DNA of 51,366 nucleotides from an uncultured Bacteroidota bacterium (GTDB taxonomy: Bacteria; Bacteroidota; Bacteroidia; Chitinophagales; Chitinophagaceae). The notes under the pieces were generated by a model that worked only from the letters and a program-made list of their open reading frames with translations, searched no databases and had not been told where the DNA came from. Below, one piece after another: positions 7,685 to 16,433 of this stretch. Each line of letters opens with the position of its first letter. Positions within the stretch are counted from its first letter, which is position 1. The translations under genes were made by a program, and so were the position numbers. The stretch spans positions 1-51,366 of the forward strand of contig CAIVEH010000249.1 of the NCBI GenBank assembly GCA_903904855.1. The letters run 5' to 3'.

Positions 7685-8338
7685 TCACCACATACTCACC
7701 GTATTCGCAAAATCGTTTACCTTTTGTTCCTTTTTAGGGGCGTCAGCATCATTGGGGAAGGTAGCTGCGAGTTTCACTTTGGTTTCTGAGGCGCCGTATT
7801 GTATGCGAATAAAGACTTCCATATCCAGGTCTTGCTTATCGGTAAATGTGATGCGGTAAGTGTAGGCCATGTGATAAGGATTGTCGTCCTTCATCAGTTT
7901 GCCTACTTTATAGTGTTTTATGTCGGCCGGCTCTTTTTCTTTGGACTCATCATGCTGCTGCTCTGCAAAAGTCTTTACTGCCGAGCTATTGTGCACGGAG
8001 CTCATACGCAAGTAAAAAAAGCCATGAGCTATGGTTATCAACGCCATCCCATTTGCCGACCGGTTTATTATGCTGTCGCCGGGTGAAAAGTAGAACCCGA
8101 TTTTGTATGCCGTGTCTACATAGTGATTGCCTGTAATTACCGGACCAGGTTTAATTCCGGAAATCCGCTGCCGGTCGGCCTCCTCCATACTGGCGCGCCA
8201 CTTGCGGGCCAGGTCAGCATTTTCGTCGTTGGTTTGGGCAAGGCTGGGTAAAGCAGACAGGCAAAACAGCCAAACAAGCGGGTAGCGCAGGTTATGGAAA
8301 GGCGCACTTTTAGTTATTGACGTTATCAGGTAAAGCAT
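7685..8338 (-). CDS. Secreted protein of unknown function
   Basis: 217 residues from the ATG at 8338. A hydrophobic signal segment (YPLVWLFCLSALPSLAQ) ends near residue 35. The mature protein reads as a compact alpha/beta domain ('HYVDTAYKIGFYFSPGDSIINRSANGMALITIAHGFFYLRMSS', 'HMAYTYRITFTDKQDLDMEVFIRIQYG') with no motif I recognise. The frame opens further upstream to 8407, but the added residues (APHCCSKLL) do not look like a signal peptide start. It stands alone, with gene-poor DNA on both sides. Secretion is inferred; the role is unknown. Confidence 0.65.
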   Translation of the reverse strand: MLYLITSITKSAPFHNLRYPLVWLFCLSALPSLAQTNDENADLARKWRASMEEADRQRISGIKPGPVITGNHYVDTAYKIGFYFSPGDSIINRSANGMALITIAHGFFYLRMSSVHNSSAVKTFAEQQHDESKEKEPADIKHYKVGKLMKDDNPYHMAYTYRITFTDKQDLDMEVFIRIQYGASETKVKLAATFPNDADAPKKEQKVNDFANTVSMW

Positions 8339-9000
8339 AGGTATCAAAAGTTTGGAGCAGCAATGGGGTGCATAAAAATACTTATTAATTGGAGCATGTG
8401 CAAACACTGCCTGAATTCATCACACGCACATTACGAGTGGGGTGTGTACCCGAGTGGACCACCACGTACTGACTCTGCTCCCCAAAGGGGAACCGTCAGT
8501 TTGTCGCCCCTCAAAAAACTGGGTTGGAGTATGTTGTGCATTTCTTATTTCGTGCATTTATTTGGCAGAAAATGGGCAGGAATTTAATGGGCTTCTTGAG
8601 GTTCTTCATGAGTTTTTTCGACTTCACCATGAAAAGGGCTTCCATCGAAATGACGGCTTTGATTTCCATGCTCCCTTCGGCTATCGCTCAGGGCAGGCTC
8701 AACAGAAATCCGAGGATGAGGCGCAAACGCCCATGGGGCTTTATAGCAGTAATGAGGCTGGTACCCAATAAATATTTTAAAACGACAATTTGTGGCATGC
8801 AATTAATACTTTTTAAGGCCCATTCCCTTTCTACAACAGCACAGTGCCGGTGGTGTGGGTGATCTGGTACATTATGAAATACTGGCTATAAAAACATTTA
8901 TTAAGTTTTGTTATTTAGCTTTTTTATGTATTTTTATCTTCTGTAAAAATCAGTAAACATAGTTTTATCAAAATCTATTTAAAACCCCAAAATTGTAAAT
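8339..9000. other. Gene-poor stretch before the Gly-rich T9SS gene
   Basis: Overlapping short frames occur on both strands, but none has a start region, composition or motif that convinces. The segment 8460-8780 is GC-richer than its surroundings and includes a hairpin at 8469-8499; it may be decayed repeat DNA. The last 150 bases are AT-rich and would hold the promoter of the gene at 9001. Confidence 0.5.
8469..8499. repeat. Nested inverted repeat
   Basis: CTGAC (8469-8473) pairs with GTCAG (8495-8499), and inside it TCCCC (8479-8483) pairs with GGGGA (8487-8491) around AAA. There is no T-tract and no adjacent gene end, so it is not an obvious terminator. It resembles the 'CCCCAAAGGGG' hairpins scattered between genes in many Bacteroidota genomes. 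Confidence 0.4.
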
Positions 9001-10299
9001 ATGCATATTAGAAATTTACTCAAACCAATATTGTTAGCCGGTCTTATTACCGGAATCGTCAACCAGGTTTCAGCTCAGTTAACCACCTTTGGTTATACCG
9101 GCTCTGTTCAATCGTATACTGTACCTGCCGGTGTTACCAACCTTTGTATTGATGCCCAGGGGGCAGCAGGTGGTATGGGATATGACGGCAGCGTGGCCGA
9201 TAGCGGAGGCAAAGGTGGCAGAGTGGAGTGTAATCTTGCCGTGACTGCAGGGCAGGTACTCAGTATTTATGTTGGTGGAGCTGGCCTGACAGGTAGCTTC
9301 AGTACAATGGGAGTAGCAGGCGGATATAATGGCGGGGCAGCTTCGGCCTATGTTATTGCAGGCAGTGGTGGCGGCGCTACAGATATACGTATCGGTGGTA
9401 CAGCTCTAACAAATAGAGTAGTTGTAGCCGGTGGCGGCGGCGGTGGTGGCAGTGGCACTCCTCCTATAGCCGGGCATGAAAGAGGCGGGAGTGGCGGTGG
9501 TCTTATTGCCGGGAATGGTTATTTTACCAATATAGATACCGGAACTTCAGTGGGCCATGGTGGCAGCCAGACAGCTGGTGGAATTGGCGGGCATTATAGT
9601 ATGATTGCTCCCAATGGCACCCTGGGAACAGGCGGCACAGGCGGATCTGGCGGTTACAGCGGCGGCGGTGGCGGCGGGTACTATGGTGGCGGCGGCGGCT
9701 CTTTCTCAGGTGGTGGCGGTGGTTCATCCTATACAGATCCATTACTTGTATCCTTTTACACACATACAATGGGATACAGGGCAGGTAATGGAATACTATC
9801 AATAAATACCACTGGTTGCCTTAGCGGGATTTCTGGCACAGATACAGTTTGTGAAAGTAGCATGGCACCACTAACCAACACCTATCTTACAGGCATCTGG
9901 AGCAGCAGCAATCCATCGGTAGCCACTATCGGATCATCTTCGGGCATTATTAGTGGAGTGTCGGTTGGTTTAACTACCATATCCTATACCGATGGCAGTC
10001 ATTATGTTTCGAAAAGTAAAACTGTTAAAACTTGTCCTACACTTGGTATTAGTGGCTCTACCACCTCATTTGTAGAAATCTATCCAAACCCTGCAAATGA
10101 GGCGCTTACTCTTAATACATCAGCAGCTGATTATACAAATTTCGCCATCAGCAACAGTATTGGCAAGCAATTGATTGCCGGAACTATTACTACTAAACAA
10201 ATGAATATTGATATTAGTACTTTGCCATCAGGAATCTACCTTATCGACCTGAGAGGGGCTTCAGGTTCTCAGGTGCTTAAGTTTGTAAAACAGAATTAA
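9001..10299 (+). CDS. Gly-rich surface protein with Ig-like domain and T9SS type A tail
   Basis: 432 residues. A signal peptide (1-25, ending VSAQ) leads to a glycine-rich domain (about 30-265) with long runs such as 'GGSGGYSGGGGGGYYGGGGG'. A bacterial Ig-like (BIG2) segment follows (about 290-340: 'GIWSSSNPSVATIGSSSGIISG'). The C-terminal T9SS sorting domain (about 350-432) begins 'VEIYPNPANEALTLN' and ends 'GIYLIDLRGASGSQVLKFVKQN'. It should therefore cross the outer membrane by the type IX system and be cell-surface attached or released. The Gly-rich part resembles structural or adhesive proteins; ligand unknown. It is monocistronic and closed by a strong terminator. Confidence 0.85.
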   Translation: MHIRNLLKPILLAGLITGIVNQVSAQLTTFGYTGSVQSYTVPAGVTNLCIDAQGAAGGMGYDGSVADSGGKGGRVECNLAVTAGQVLSIYVGGAGLTGSFSTMGVAGGYNGGAASAYVIAGSGGGATDIRIGGTALTNRVVVAGGGGGGGSGTPPIAGHERGGSGGGLIAGNGYFTNIDTGTSVGHGGSQTAGGIGGHYSMIAPNGTLGTGGTGGSGGYSGGGGGGYYGGGGGSFSGGGGGSSYTDPLLVSFYTHTMGYRAGNGILSINTTGCLSGISGTDTVCESSMAPLTNTYLTGIWSSSNPSVATIGSSSGIISGVSVGLTTISYTDGSHYVSKSKTVKTCPTLGISGSTTSFVEIYPNPANEALTLNTSAADYTNFAISNSIGKQLIAGTITTKQMNIDISTLPSGIYLIDLRGASGSQVLKFVKQN

Positions 10300-10331
10300 T
10301 AAATCCTGGTCAAAATACCAGTTTATATTGC

Positions 10332-10374
10332 AGGGGCTTTCTTAAAATTGAGATTTTGAGAAAGCCCCTTTTTT
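10332..10374. terminator. Bidirectional terminator between convergent genes
   Basis: An 11-bp stem (10332-10342 with 10359-10369) contains a second inner stem (AAAAT 10344-10348 with ATTTT 10353-10357). On the plus strand it runs into TTTTTT, and on the minus strand an A/T-rich tract follows. It lies between the Gly-rich gene and lptC, which face each other. Confidence 0.85.
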
Positions 10375-10435
10375 GTTTTGTCTTGTTTTGTTTCCCTCAA
10401 GATTGTAAAGTAAAAATCGGCATGTTTTCTATCTC

Positions 10436-11023
10436 TTATTGCGGCACTTCTCCTTTCTTCACCTGCACTGTGCCTTTGGGGTGGATGATCTTGTACCAGG
10501 TAAAGTCGCTGTTGGCTTCCATTCCATCTCCGAAGAGTATCTGTGTGGGGGTGGTGATACGGACGGGTTTTTCGGTAAAGAATTTCTGGATGCTCTGGTT
10601 CCATACCAGTTCATCGGTGTTGAGCTGCTGGCCGCTGCGGCTAACAATATGCACGCTGTCCCATACCAGCACATTGCCCTGGGCTTCGTAGTAGCGGCAA
10701 GAGTCGGCAGTGAGAACATTATCTATGCGGCCACTGTCGTCGTAAAACTCGGCTACCAGGTGGTTGTTCATATCAATGTAGGGTGGGTTAGCGCCTTCGT
10801 TGCGCACAAAATCGCGTGCCGAAACGCGCATCTTTATTTTGCCTTCTTTGCTGTAAATGAAGGTTACATCCTTCATATGATCGGCCTGGTTGCCGGATCT
10901 TGATGTGAGGGCTCTTATTTCGTTAGGGTCGTTTTTGCAGGCAGCTATTGCACAAAACAAAATACCCGGAATTATTATCCGGGCTTTTATCTTGTAATAA
11001 TATGTTGTGCGGCAATTAGTCAT
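10436..11023 (-). CDS. lptC: LPS export protein LptC (lipoprotein)
   Basis: 195 residues. The N-terminus carries a lipoprotein signal with lipobox 'AIAAC' (Cys29), usual for Bacteroidota LptC, whereas proteobacterial LptC has a transmembrane helix. The body shows the LptC/OstA-like beta-jellyroll pattern: 'FIYSKEGKIKMRVSARDFVR', 'NHLVAEFYDDSGRIDNVLTADSCRYYEAQGNVLVWDSVHIVSRSGQQLNTDELVWNQ' (interrupted repeats) and 'PTQILFGDGMEANSDFTWYKI'. By family knowledge it bridges the LptBFG exporter to LptA in lipopolysaccharide transport. It overlaps the upstream outer-membrane protein gene by eight bases, and together with coaX forms a minus-strand operon. Confidence 0.85.
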   Translation of the reverse strand: MTNCRTTYYYKIKARIIIPGILFCAIAACKNDPNEIRALTSRSGNQADHMKDVTFIYSKEGKIKMRVSARDFVRNEGANPPYIDMNNHLVAEFYDDSGRIDNVLTADSCRYYEAQGNVLVWDSVHIVSRSGQQLNTDELVWNQSIQKFFTEKPVRITTPTQILFGDGMEANSDFTWYKIIHPKGTVQVKKGEVPQ

Positions 11024-12335
11024 ACCTGCGTTTCACAAACCACCTGTCATTGAATGATACGCCTAGTGTATACCTGATGTAGGTCTGCTGAAGTAAGGTT
11101 CCAGTTGTGTTGCCCAGCCTGCCTATATCGAAAGCCATATGCAGATGCGATGTTGAGCGCCTTACAGGCAGACTAAGACCTGCTGTAACACCATAGTTGG
11201 GAAGCTGTGTGCCTTCAATATTGAGATAATCGGTACCGTAATAAAGCCCCCAGCGGTAAGTAACCCTTGACCAGTAATTACGGATATTGTTCAGGTCAGG
11301 TAAATATTCGCCACCAAGACTTAGCTTATAAGCCTGACTGCCCACTGCAGTATTCAAGGTTGGGTCTATTGTACTTTTATAACCACTCCATTGGGTAAAG
11401 CTGTAATCGAGGCCCACACTCCATTTGTCATTTTTTGCAAACATAACACCAATACTGTACGACATAGGCATTGTCAGTTTGCCATGCTGCTCACCTTTAT
11501 TACCAATCGTATCATGCACTATAGTATCCTGAAAATTGAAGCTGGAAATCTCAAAAGCACTCAGTCTGTTGGTGAGGTTCTGTGAAAGTGCAAATGTACC
11601 ACCAAGGCGGAAAGTATAATCAGAATCAAGTTTGCGTTCGTACATAACTCCTGCTTTCCAGTAGAGGCCCCCTATAAGGTTGTAATTGGCAAACTCAGTA
11701 GTATAGGCTCTGTTGTAGGTATTGCTGTCGATAGGAATAGTAGACGTTAATTGCTGAATAGTGCCAAAAACATAACCCAGGTTAAGCCCGAGGCTCAATC
11801 CTTTATACTGCCATGCACCACCAATATATGGATAATTTAATCCACCCTCGCCTCTGTACGACCGCATTAATTCACCTATTGGCGACTTAGGAGAAAACAT
11901 GGTATCGACCATGGAATAATATTCATGCGAAACTGGTTTGAAACCAAAACAAAGCCCGGCATGATTACCAACCGGGAACCCAAGACTGAAATAAGATATA
12001 GTGGTAGTGCCTGTAGTATAGTTGAGGCCAGAAGATTTGATATACCTGACACTTGCAGTGGCTCCCATTTCGAAGGTAGTACGTGAAAGAAAAGAATAAG
12101 AAGCAGGATTTTCTGTATTCATTTCAAACGGGCTTTCAAAGGCAGAGGAAATATTACCCATACCCCTGAGCACAGTGTTGTTGCCATTGACGAGTTCGCC
12201 GATGCCAAATTTGGAATAAGGGTTGTTTTCCCTGCCTGAGAGGGGATCGCTTGTTGACCCTGTCTGTGCGGAAACTTTTATTCCGGTTAAAATAAGTAAA
12301 GAGAAAATTAATATTTTAACGGGGCTGAGCGACAT
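11016..12335 (-). CDS. Outer-membrane beta-barrel protein of the coaX-lptC operon
   Basis: 439 residues with a signal peptide (1-23, ending VSAQ) and an early 'RENNPYSKFGIGELVNGNNTVLRGMG' segment. Many amphipathic strands follow, such as 'YFSLGFPVGNHAGLCFGFKP', 'LGLNLGYVFGTIQ' and 'WSVGLDYSFTQWSGY', ending 'YTLGVSFNDRWFVKRRYD'. The overall form is that of a FadL/OmpP1-like barrel of Bacteroidota, though I cannot assign a substrate. It overlaps coaX by 20 bases and lptC by eight, so the three are co-translated. Placement with lptC suggests an envelope role, but this is inference from context only. Confidence 0.75.
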   Translation of the reverse strand: MSLSPVKILIFSLLILTGIKVSAQTGSTSDPLSGRENNPYSKFGIGELVNGNNTVLRGMGNISSAFESPFEMNTENPASYSFLSRTTFEMGATASVRYIKSSGLNYTTGTTTISYFSLGFPVGNHAGLCFGFKPVSHEYYSMVDTMFSPKSPIGELMRSYRGEGGLNYPYIGGAWQYKGLSLGLNLGYVFGTIQQLTSTIPIDSNTYNRAYTTEFANYNLIGGLYWKAGVMYERKLDSDYTFRLGGTFALSQNLTNRLSAFEISSFNFQDTIVHDTIGNKGEQHGKLTMPMSYSIGVMFAKNDKWSVGLDYSFTQWSGYKSTIDPTLNTAVGSQAYKLSLGGEYLPDLNNIRNYWSRVTYRWGLYYGTDYLNIEGTQLPNYGVTAGLSLPVRRSTSHLHMAFDIGRLGNTTGTLLQQTYIRYTLGVSFNDRWFVKRRYD

Positions 12336-13059
12336 TATAATTAAGAATTAGATTCAATCCCTTCAACAATAAGTCGGGGTCGGCAAATATCTTACTTTTA
12401 ATTTTGCTCACAAAGAAAGGAGCATCTCCTCCAGTTAATATGGCGTTAAAATCAGGAAATTGAGCTTCATATGCTTTCATCATACCTTCTATTTCAGCCA
12501 CCATTCCATTTACGGCGCCGCTTCTCATGCAGGTTTCGGTATCATAACCCATTAGTAAGAGGTCGCCATCAACCGGTACTTCAGGCAATTTGTCGGTAAG
12601 CGTGTGCATTGAAGTAAGCCTCATTTGCAGGCCCGGTGATATAGCTCCACCTCTGAATGTTTTATTTTTCTGCATCAGGTTGTAGGTAATGCAGGTACCC
12701 AGGCTGATAACCAGGTTATTTTTGTCGGGGAAAGCGCCATAAGCGCCGTTCACGAGGGCCAGACGGTCGGCCCCAAGTGTATCGGCTGAAAGATAGGCGT
12801 TATTGATAGGAGTGCGGGTATGCCCATCTAGCCTTACCAGGGTTTTAATATGCCCCTTTACAAGATCGGCCAGTTCATTGTCATGACTGACTACTGAACA
12901 TAAAATTGCTTTAACTGGTTTATAAGTGTTCAGGATATCTGTAACTTTTTCCAGGGAAGCCTCAGGTGAAAAAGTGAATTGCTTTGACAGTTTATCGTTA
13001 TCGAAAATTGCAGCTTTGATGCTGGTATTACCCCAGTCAATGCACAGATTTATGGACAT
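12316..13059 (-). CDS. coaX: Type III pantothenate kinase
   Basis: 247 residues. It phosphorylates pantothenate, the first step of coenzyme A synthesis. Visible hallmarks of the acetate-kinase superfamily are the N-terminal phosphate loop 'CIDWGNTSIKAAIFD', the pantothenate-site motif 'TLGADRLALVNGAY', 'VISLGTCITYNL', and 'GGAISPGLQMRLTSMHTLTDKLP'. Type III enzymes need a monovalent cation and are not inhibited by CoA. The ATG at 13059 is chosen because the kinase fold starts immediately; the frame continues to 13245 but that extension is not protein-like. It is the first gene of a minus-strand operon with the barrel protein and lptC. Confidence 0.93.
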   Translation of the reverse strand: MSINLCIDWGNTSIKAAIFDNDKLSKQFTFSPEASLEKVTDILNTYKPVKAILCSVVSHDNELADLVKGHIKTLVRLDGHTRTPINNAYLSADTLGADRLALVNGAYGAFPDKNNLVISLGTCITYNLMQKNKTFRGGAISPGLQMRLTSMHTLTDKLPEVPVDGDLLLMGYDTETCMRSGAVNGMVAEIEGMMKAYEAQFPDFNAILTGGDAPFFVSKIKSKIFADPDLLLKGLNLILNYNVAQPR

Positions 13060-13288
13060 AAGTCTTTGATTTTTTATGAAAGGACAGCAAATTAATAAAA
13101 ATTCACCCGATAGTAGGTAATAATTTTTTCGACAGTATTCAGATAGGGGGGGTAATGATTTTTTAACTCCTGTTTTGATTGTATTTATCTGGTTTATGGT
13201 GATACAATAAGTATTCCTTACCTTTATATCTGGTAAAAACACCAATCTCCTTATTATTGGTTTGCAGACTTAAAAACATATGCTTATT

Positions 13289-15001
13289 ATGAAAAAATCA
13301 CTTAGCTCCATCTGCCTGTTTACAGGTAATTTTCTTTTCGCTCTTTTGCTGCTATCTTCAACTCTGCGGGCACAATATACACACCCTGTTCTGGGTACTC
13401 TTGCAGGTACAGGTGTAAGTGGTTATTTTGGGGATGGCGGCCCGGCTACTGCTGCAAATTTTAATTATCCACAGGGAATAGCGGTAAATAATTCCGGAGA
13501 TGTGTTTATTGCCGATGAACTGAATAACAGGATAAGGAAAGTCCATGCAGGTATTATATCCACAGTGGCAGGATGTTCCTCAATAATTGACTCTTTTGCC
13601 GGTGACGGCGGGGCCGCTACTGCGGCATATCTGAATGCCCCTTTCGGGATCGCGCTTGATGCAGCTGGCAATTTATACATTGCCGATAATCAGAATTTCA
13701 GGGTACGTAAGGTAAATACATCTGGTATTATTTCTACCATAGCAGGCAACGGAATCGCAGGTTATACCGGCGATGGTTTTGCAGCTACTGCAGCAAAGAT
13801 TGGTTATGTGCAGGGCATGGGCATTGATCCTTCTGGTAATTTGTATATATCAGACAACGGTAATCATGTGGTACGTAAAATAGCTACTTCTGGTATTATT
13901 ACAACTTTTGCAGGTACAGGCGTTACCGGTTTCAGTGGCGATGGCGCTGCAGCTACCGATGCACAATTCAATACAACCAGAGGTATAACATCTGATGCTT
14001 CCGGAAATATCTATATAGCAGATAATGGAAACAAGCGTATTAGAATGGTAAATACATCAGGTATCATTACTACCGTTGCAGGATGTTCCGGCACTTGTCC
14101 GGGTGGACCAGCTACCGCAACTGTTATCGGCAATCCCCAGGCTGTTGCGTTTGATGCCTCTGGCAATATGTATATATCTGTTGACCATGGCGGAGGGCTG
14201 ATTTATAAGGTAGATGTAGCTGGCTACCTCACCCCATTTGCAGGAGGGGGGGCAAATGATTCCATACCATTTAATAATTGTGATCCATTTGAATACATGC
14301 TGGATGGTTCACCCTATGGACCAAGCTTTATGGCCATGAACAACCATAACGAATTATTTTGCTCCATTACCGGCCAGCATACGGTAGCCGTTTTTACCAA
14401 TAACCGGCCTCCGGCCTTTGCTTTTGGCCGTAATCTAAATGTTACAATATGCAACAATGTAACATTTGCTCATCTGGACTCTATCCTTGCCATTATAGAT
14501 TCCGACAGAAATCAGTGGGAAAACTGGCATGTGCTGGCACCACCGGTAAACGGTTCGGCAACAATTAGCTATAATACGCCTTCAAGCGGAGATACTACTA
14601 ATCCTGCAGGAGCATTTTATTTCCCTGCAACTGGTTATACTGGAACAGATTCCATTGTTGTAGCCGTTACCGATTGCATAGGCGCCTCAGATACTGCAAA
14701 GATACATATTAGTATAAACAATTGTTCATTAGGGTTGCATGCCGGTCAATGCATAGGATCTGGATTGGGAATTACAGTTTATCCGAACCCATGTCTGGGA
14801 ACTTTCAGTTGCACCATACATTCCGGCACTATCCAGGATGCTAGCCTGGTAGTTACCAACGTATTAGGTCAGCAGGTAAAGTCGGTAAACATCAGCACCA
14901 ATAAGCAGGAGACTATTAAAACCGATCTGCCACCCGGCGTTTATCAGCTTTCAGCCCGTACCGCTGATGGTGTATTTAATTCAACTATCTCGATAAGGTA
15001 A
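13289..15001 (+). CDS. NHL-repeat propeller protein with T9SS type A tail
   Basis: About 570 residues. A signal peptide (1-29, ending LRAQ) is followed by NHL repeats with closing motifs NNRIRK, NFRVRK, NHVVRK and NKRIRM plus a fifth degenerate unit (LIYKV). A cadherin-like beta domain follows (about residues 390-480: 'ATGYTGTDSIVVAVTDCIGASDTAKIHISI'). The protein ends in a T9SS sorting domain starting 'ITVYPNPCLGTF' and containing 'LPPGVYQLSARTADG'. It should be secreted to the cell surface. The ATG at 13289 is preferred to one nine bases upstream because it gives a lysine-rich start (MKKS). It diverges from coaX. The blade sequences are close to those of the propeller at 4527-5774, so the two are paralogues. 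Confidence 0.85.
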   Translation: MKKSLSSICLFTGNFLFALLLLSSTLRAQYTHPVLGTLAGTGVSGYFGDGGPATAANFNYPQGIAVNNSGDVFIADELNNRIRKVHAGIISTVAGCSSIIDSFAGDGGAATAAYLNAPFGIALDAAGNLYIADNQNFRVRKVNTSGIISTIAGNGIAGYTGDGFAATAAKIGYVQGMGIDPSGNLYISDNGNHVVRKIATSGIITTFAGTGVTGFSGDGAAATDAQFNTTRGITSDASGNIYIADNGNKRIRMVNTSGIITTVAGCSGTCPGGPATATVIGNPQAVAFDASGNMYISVDHGGGLIYKVDVAGYLTPFAGGGANDSIPFNNCDPFEYMLDGSPYGPSFMAMNNHNELFCSITGQHTVAVFTNNRPPAFAFGRNLNVTICNNVTFAHLDSILAIIDSDRNQWENWHVLAPPVNGSATISYNTPSSGDTTNPAGAFYFPATGYTGTDSIVVAVTDCIGASDTAKIHISINNCSLGLHAGQCIGSGLGITVYPNPCLGTFSCTIHSGTIQDASLVVTNVLGQQVKSVNISTNKQETIKTDLPPGVYQLSARTADGVFNSTISIR

Positions 15002-15199
15002 TGAAATAATCAAACCCGAGTGATTGTAGTTACGCAAATTGATGACTTTGCGCACTAAATTGTATTTATGTTTACTTGTCAGTAATAGAATTGCGATTTG
15101 GAGTGAGACGTTTTATTGCAATATTCTATTCCCCTGTAAACAAAATATTTAAACCCTCTTCGCGCCATCTTCCCTAACTTTATCCAAAAGAAACAAATT

Positions 15200-16048
15200 A
15201 TGATTGCATTCCTTGGAATGGGCCACCTCGGCGCCAACTTTGTAAAAGCATTATTGAAAAAAGGAGAACAGGTAAACGTTTGGAACCGTACCGCCTCTAA
15301 AGCAAAGGCCCTGGAAGCCGATGGCGCCAATGCGTACGACCATGCTGAAGATGCCGTAAGAGGCACCACAAGAATTCACCTGACACTGAAAGATGATGAA
15401 GCAGTAAATGAAATACTCGAAAAAGCCAGCACCGGCTTCGAGCCCGGAGTGATTATTATTGACCATACCACCACATCGGCCAATGGCGCTGCCGAACGCA
15501 CCGAACTCTGGAAAAGCCGTGGCTATACATACCTGCATGCTCCGGTATTTATGGGGCCTCAGAATGCACTGGAGAGTACAGGCTCTATGCTTGTATCGGG
15601 CGATCAGGAACTGATCAGTATGCTGGAACCTGAACTGGCCAGGATGACCGGTAAAGTAATGAATTGCGGGCCGAAGAATAATACAGCTGCAGGCCTGAAA
15701 CTGATTGGTAATTTGTTCATAATTTCCCTGACCGGCGGGCTGACAGATGCTTTATTGCTGGGTAAATCATTAGGCATTGCACCAACCGAAGTGGGTAACC
15801 TGCTCAATATGTGGAACCCAACCAATATGATCTCTTTCAGGCTGAATAAAATAACCAGCAATACCTTCGACCAGCCTACCTGGGAGCTGAACATGGCCCG
15901 CAAAGATGCCCGCCTTATGATAGAAGGCGCTGAGCAGGGCGGTAATCACCTACTGGGTATACCCGCCATAGCCGCCGAAATGGACAAATGGATAGAAAAA
16001 GGCTTCGGGCAAATGGACTGGACAGTTTTTGCAAAAGATGCGGTATAA
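15200..16048 (+). CDS. NAD(P)-dependent beta-hydroxyacid dehydrogenase
   Basis: 282 residues. The N-terminal Rossmann fold has 'MIAFLGMGHLGANFVKALLKKGEQVNVWNRT' (GxGxxG dinucleotide loop; Asn-Arg-Thr suggests NADPH preference). The substrate-binding loop 'DHTTTSANGAAERTELWKSRGYTYLHAPVFMGP' and the catalytic-lysine helix 'GPKNNTAAGLKLIGNLF' are typical of the 3-hydroxyisobutyrate dehydrogenase / glyoxylate reductase / 6-phosphogluconate dehydrogenase-like family. The exact substrate cannot be read from the sequence. It stands alone, followed by 385 bases of non-coding DNA. Confidence 0.88.
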   Translation: MIAFLGMGHLGANFVKALLKKGEQVNVWNRTASKAKALEADGANAYDHAEDAVRGTTRIHLTLKDDEAVNEILEKASTGFEPGVIIIDHTTTSANGAAERTELWKSRGYTYLHAPVFMGPQNALESTGSMLVSGDQELISMLEPELARMTGKVMNCGPKNNTAAGLKLIGNLFIISLTGGLTDALLLGKSLGIAPTEVGNLLNMWNPTNMISFRLNKITSNTFDQPTWELNMARKDARLMIEGAEQGGNHLLGIPAIAAEMDKWIEKGFGQMDWTVFAKDAV

Positions 16049-16433
16049 GAATTAAAATCTTTTTGTCTTTGCCTACTCTTACTGGTACACAGGACGAAGC
16101 CCTGCTTCTTTCTGATATATTGAAGTGTCTCGCTTCCGAATAATAAATTTGCTGCACCATTTTCTTGATTCCACGTAGGGGTAGGGCTAGCCCCTGCCCA
16201 ATAAATCGCCATTCAAGCCCCTCCAACAAGAGTTTTCAGCTAACAAACAGACTGACTATTCTATTAGTTGATGTAGCCTTGGGCGATAGGAATCTCTCTG
16301 GAGTGCATGAAATAATTATTTATATAGACATAATGTAGCAGTATATAATCTTCTGACTATTTTTATCGTCGTTCCTTAAATTAAATTCACTTTTTATCGA
16401 AAAGTATTTCCTGATTTTATAAAATCAAAACAG
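16049..16433. other. Intergenic stretch without a gene
   Basis: No supportable frame is present. The only structure is a weak palindrome (GGGCTAGCCC at 16184-16193, with a further GGG/CCC pair after a three-base mismatch) in a GC-rich patch around 16170-16225. The last 150 bases are AT-rich and should hold the promoter of the TraB-like gene. Confidence 0.45.

Noticed and set aside
8511-8669. Minus-strand 52-codon frame starting MEIKAVISMEALF
   Set aside because: It has a plausible composition but no upstream signals, overlaps other equally long frames and lies in a region that looks like decayed repeat DNA.
8442-8862. Overlapping plus-strand frames of about 110 codons
   Set aside because: Three frames are open over the same stretch, with poor protein-like composition and no motif; they look like chance.
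12316-13245. Longer coaX form starting at 13245
   Set aside because: The extra 62 residues are not kinase-like; the fold begins directly after the ATG at 13059.
15915-16229. Minus-strand frame of 104 codons over the end of the dehydrogenase gene
   Set aside because: It lies mostly antisense to a well-supported gene and has no motif.
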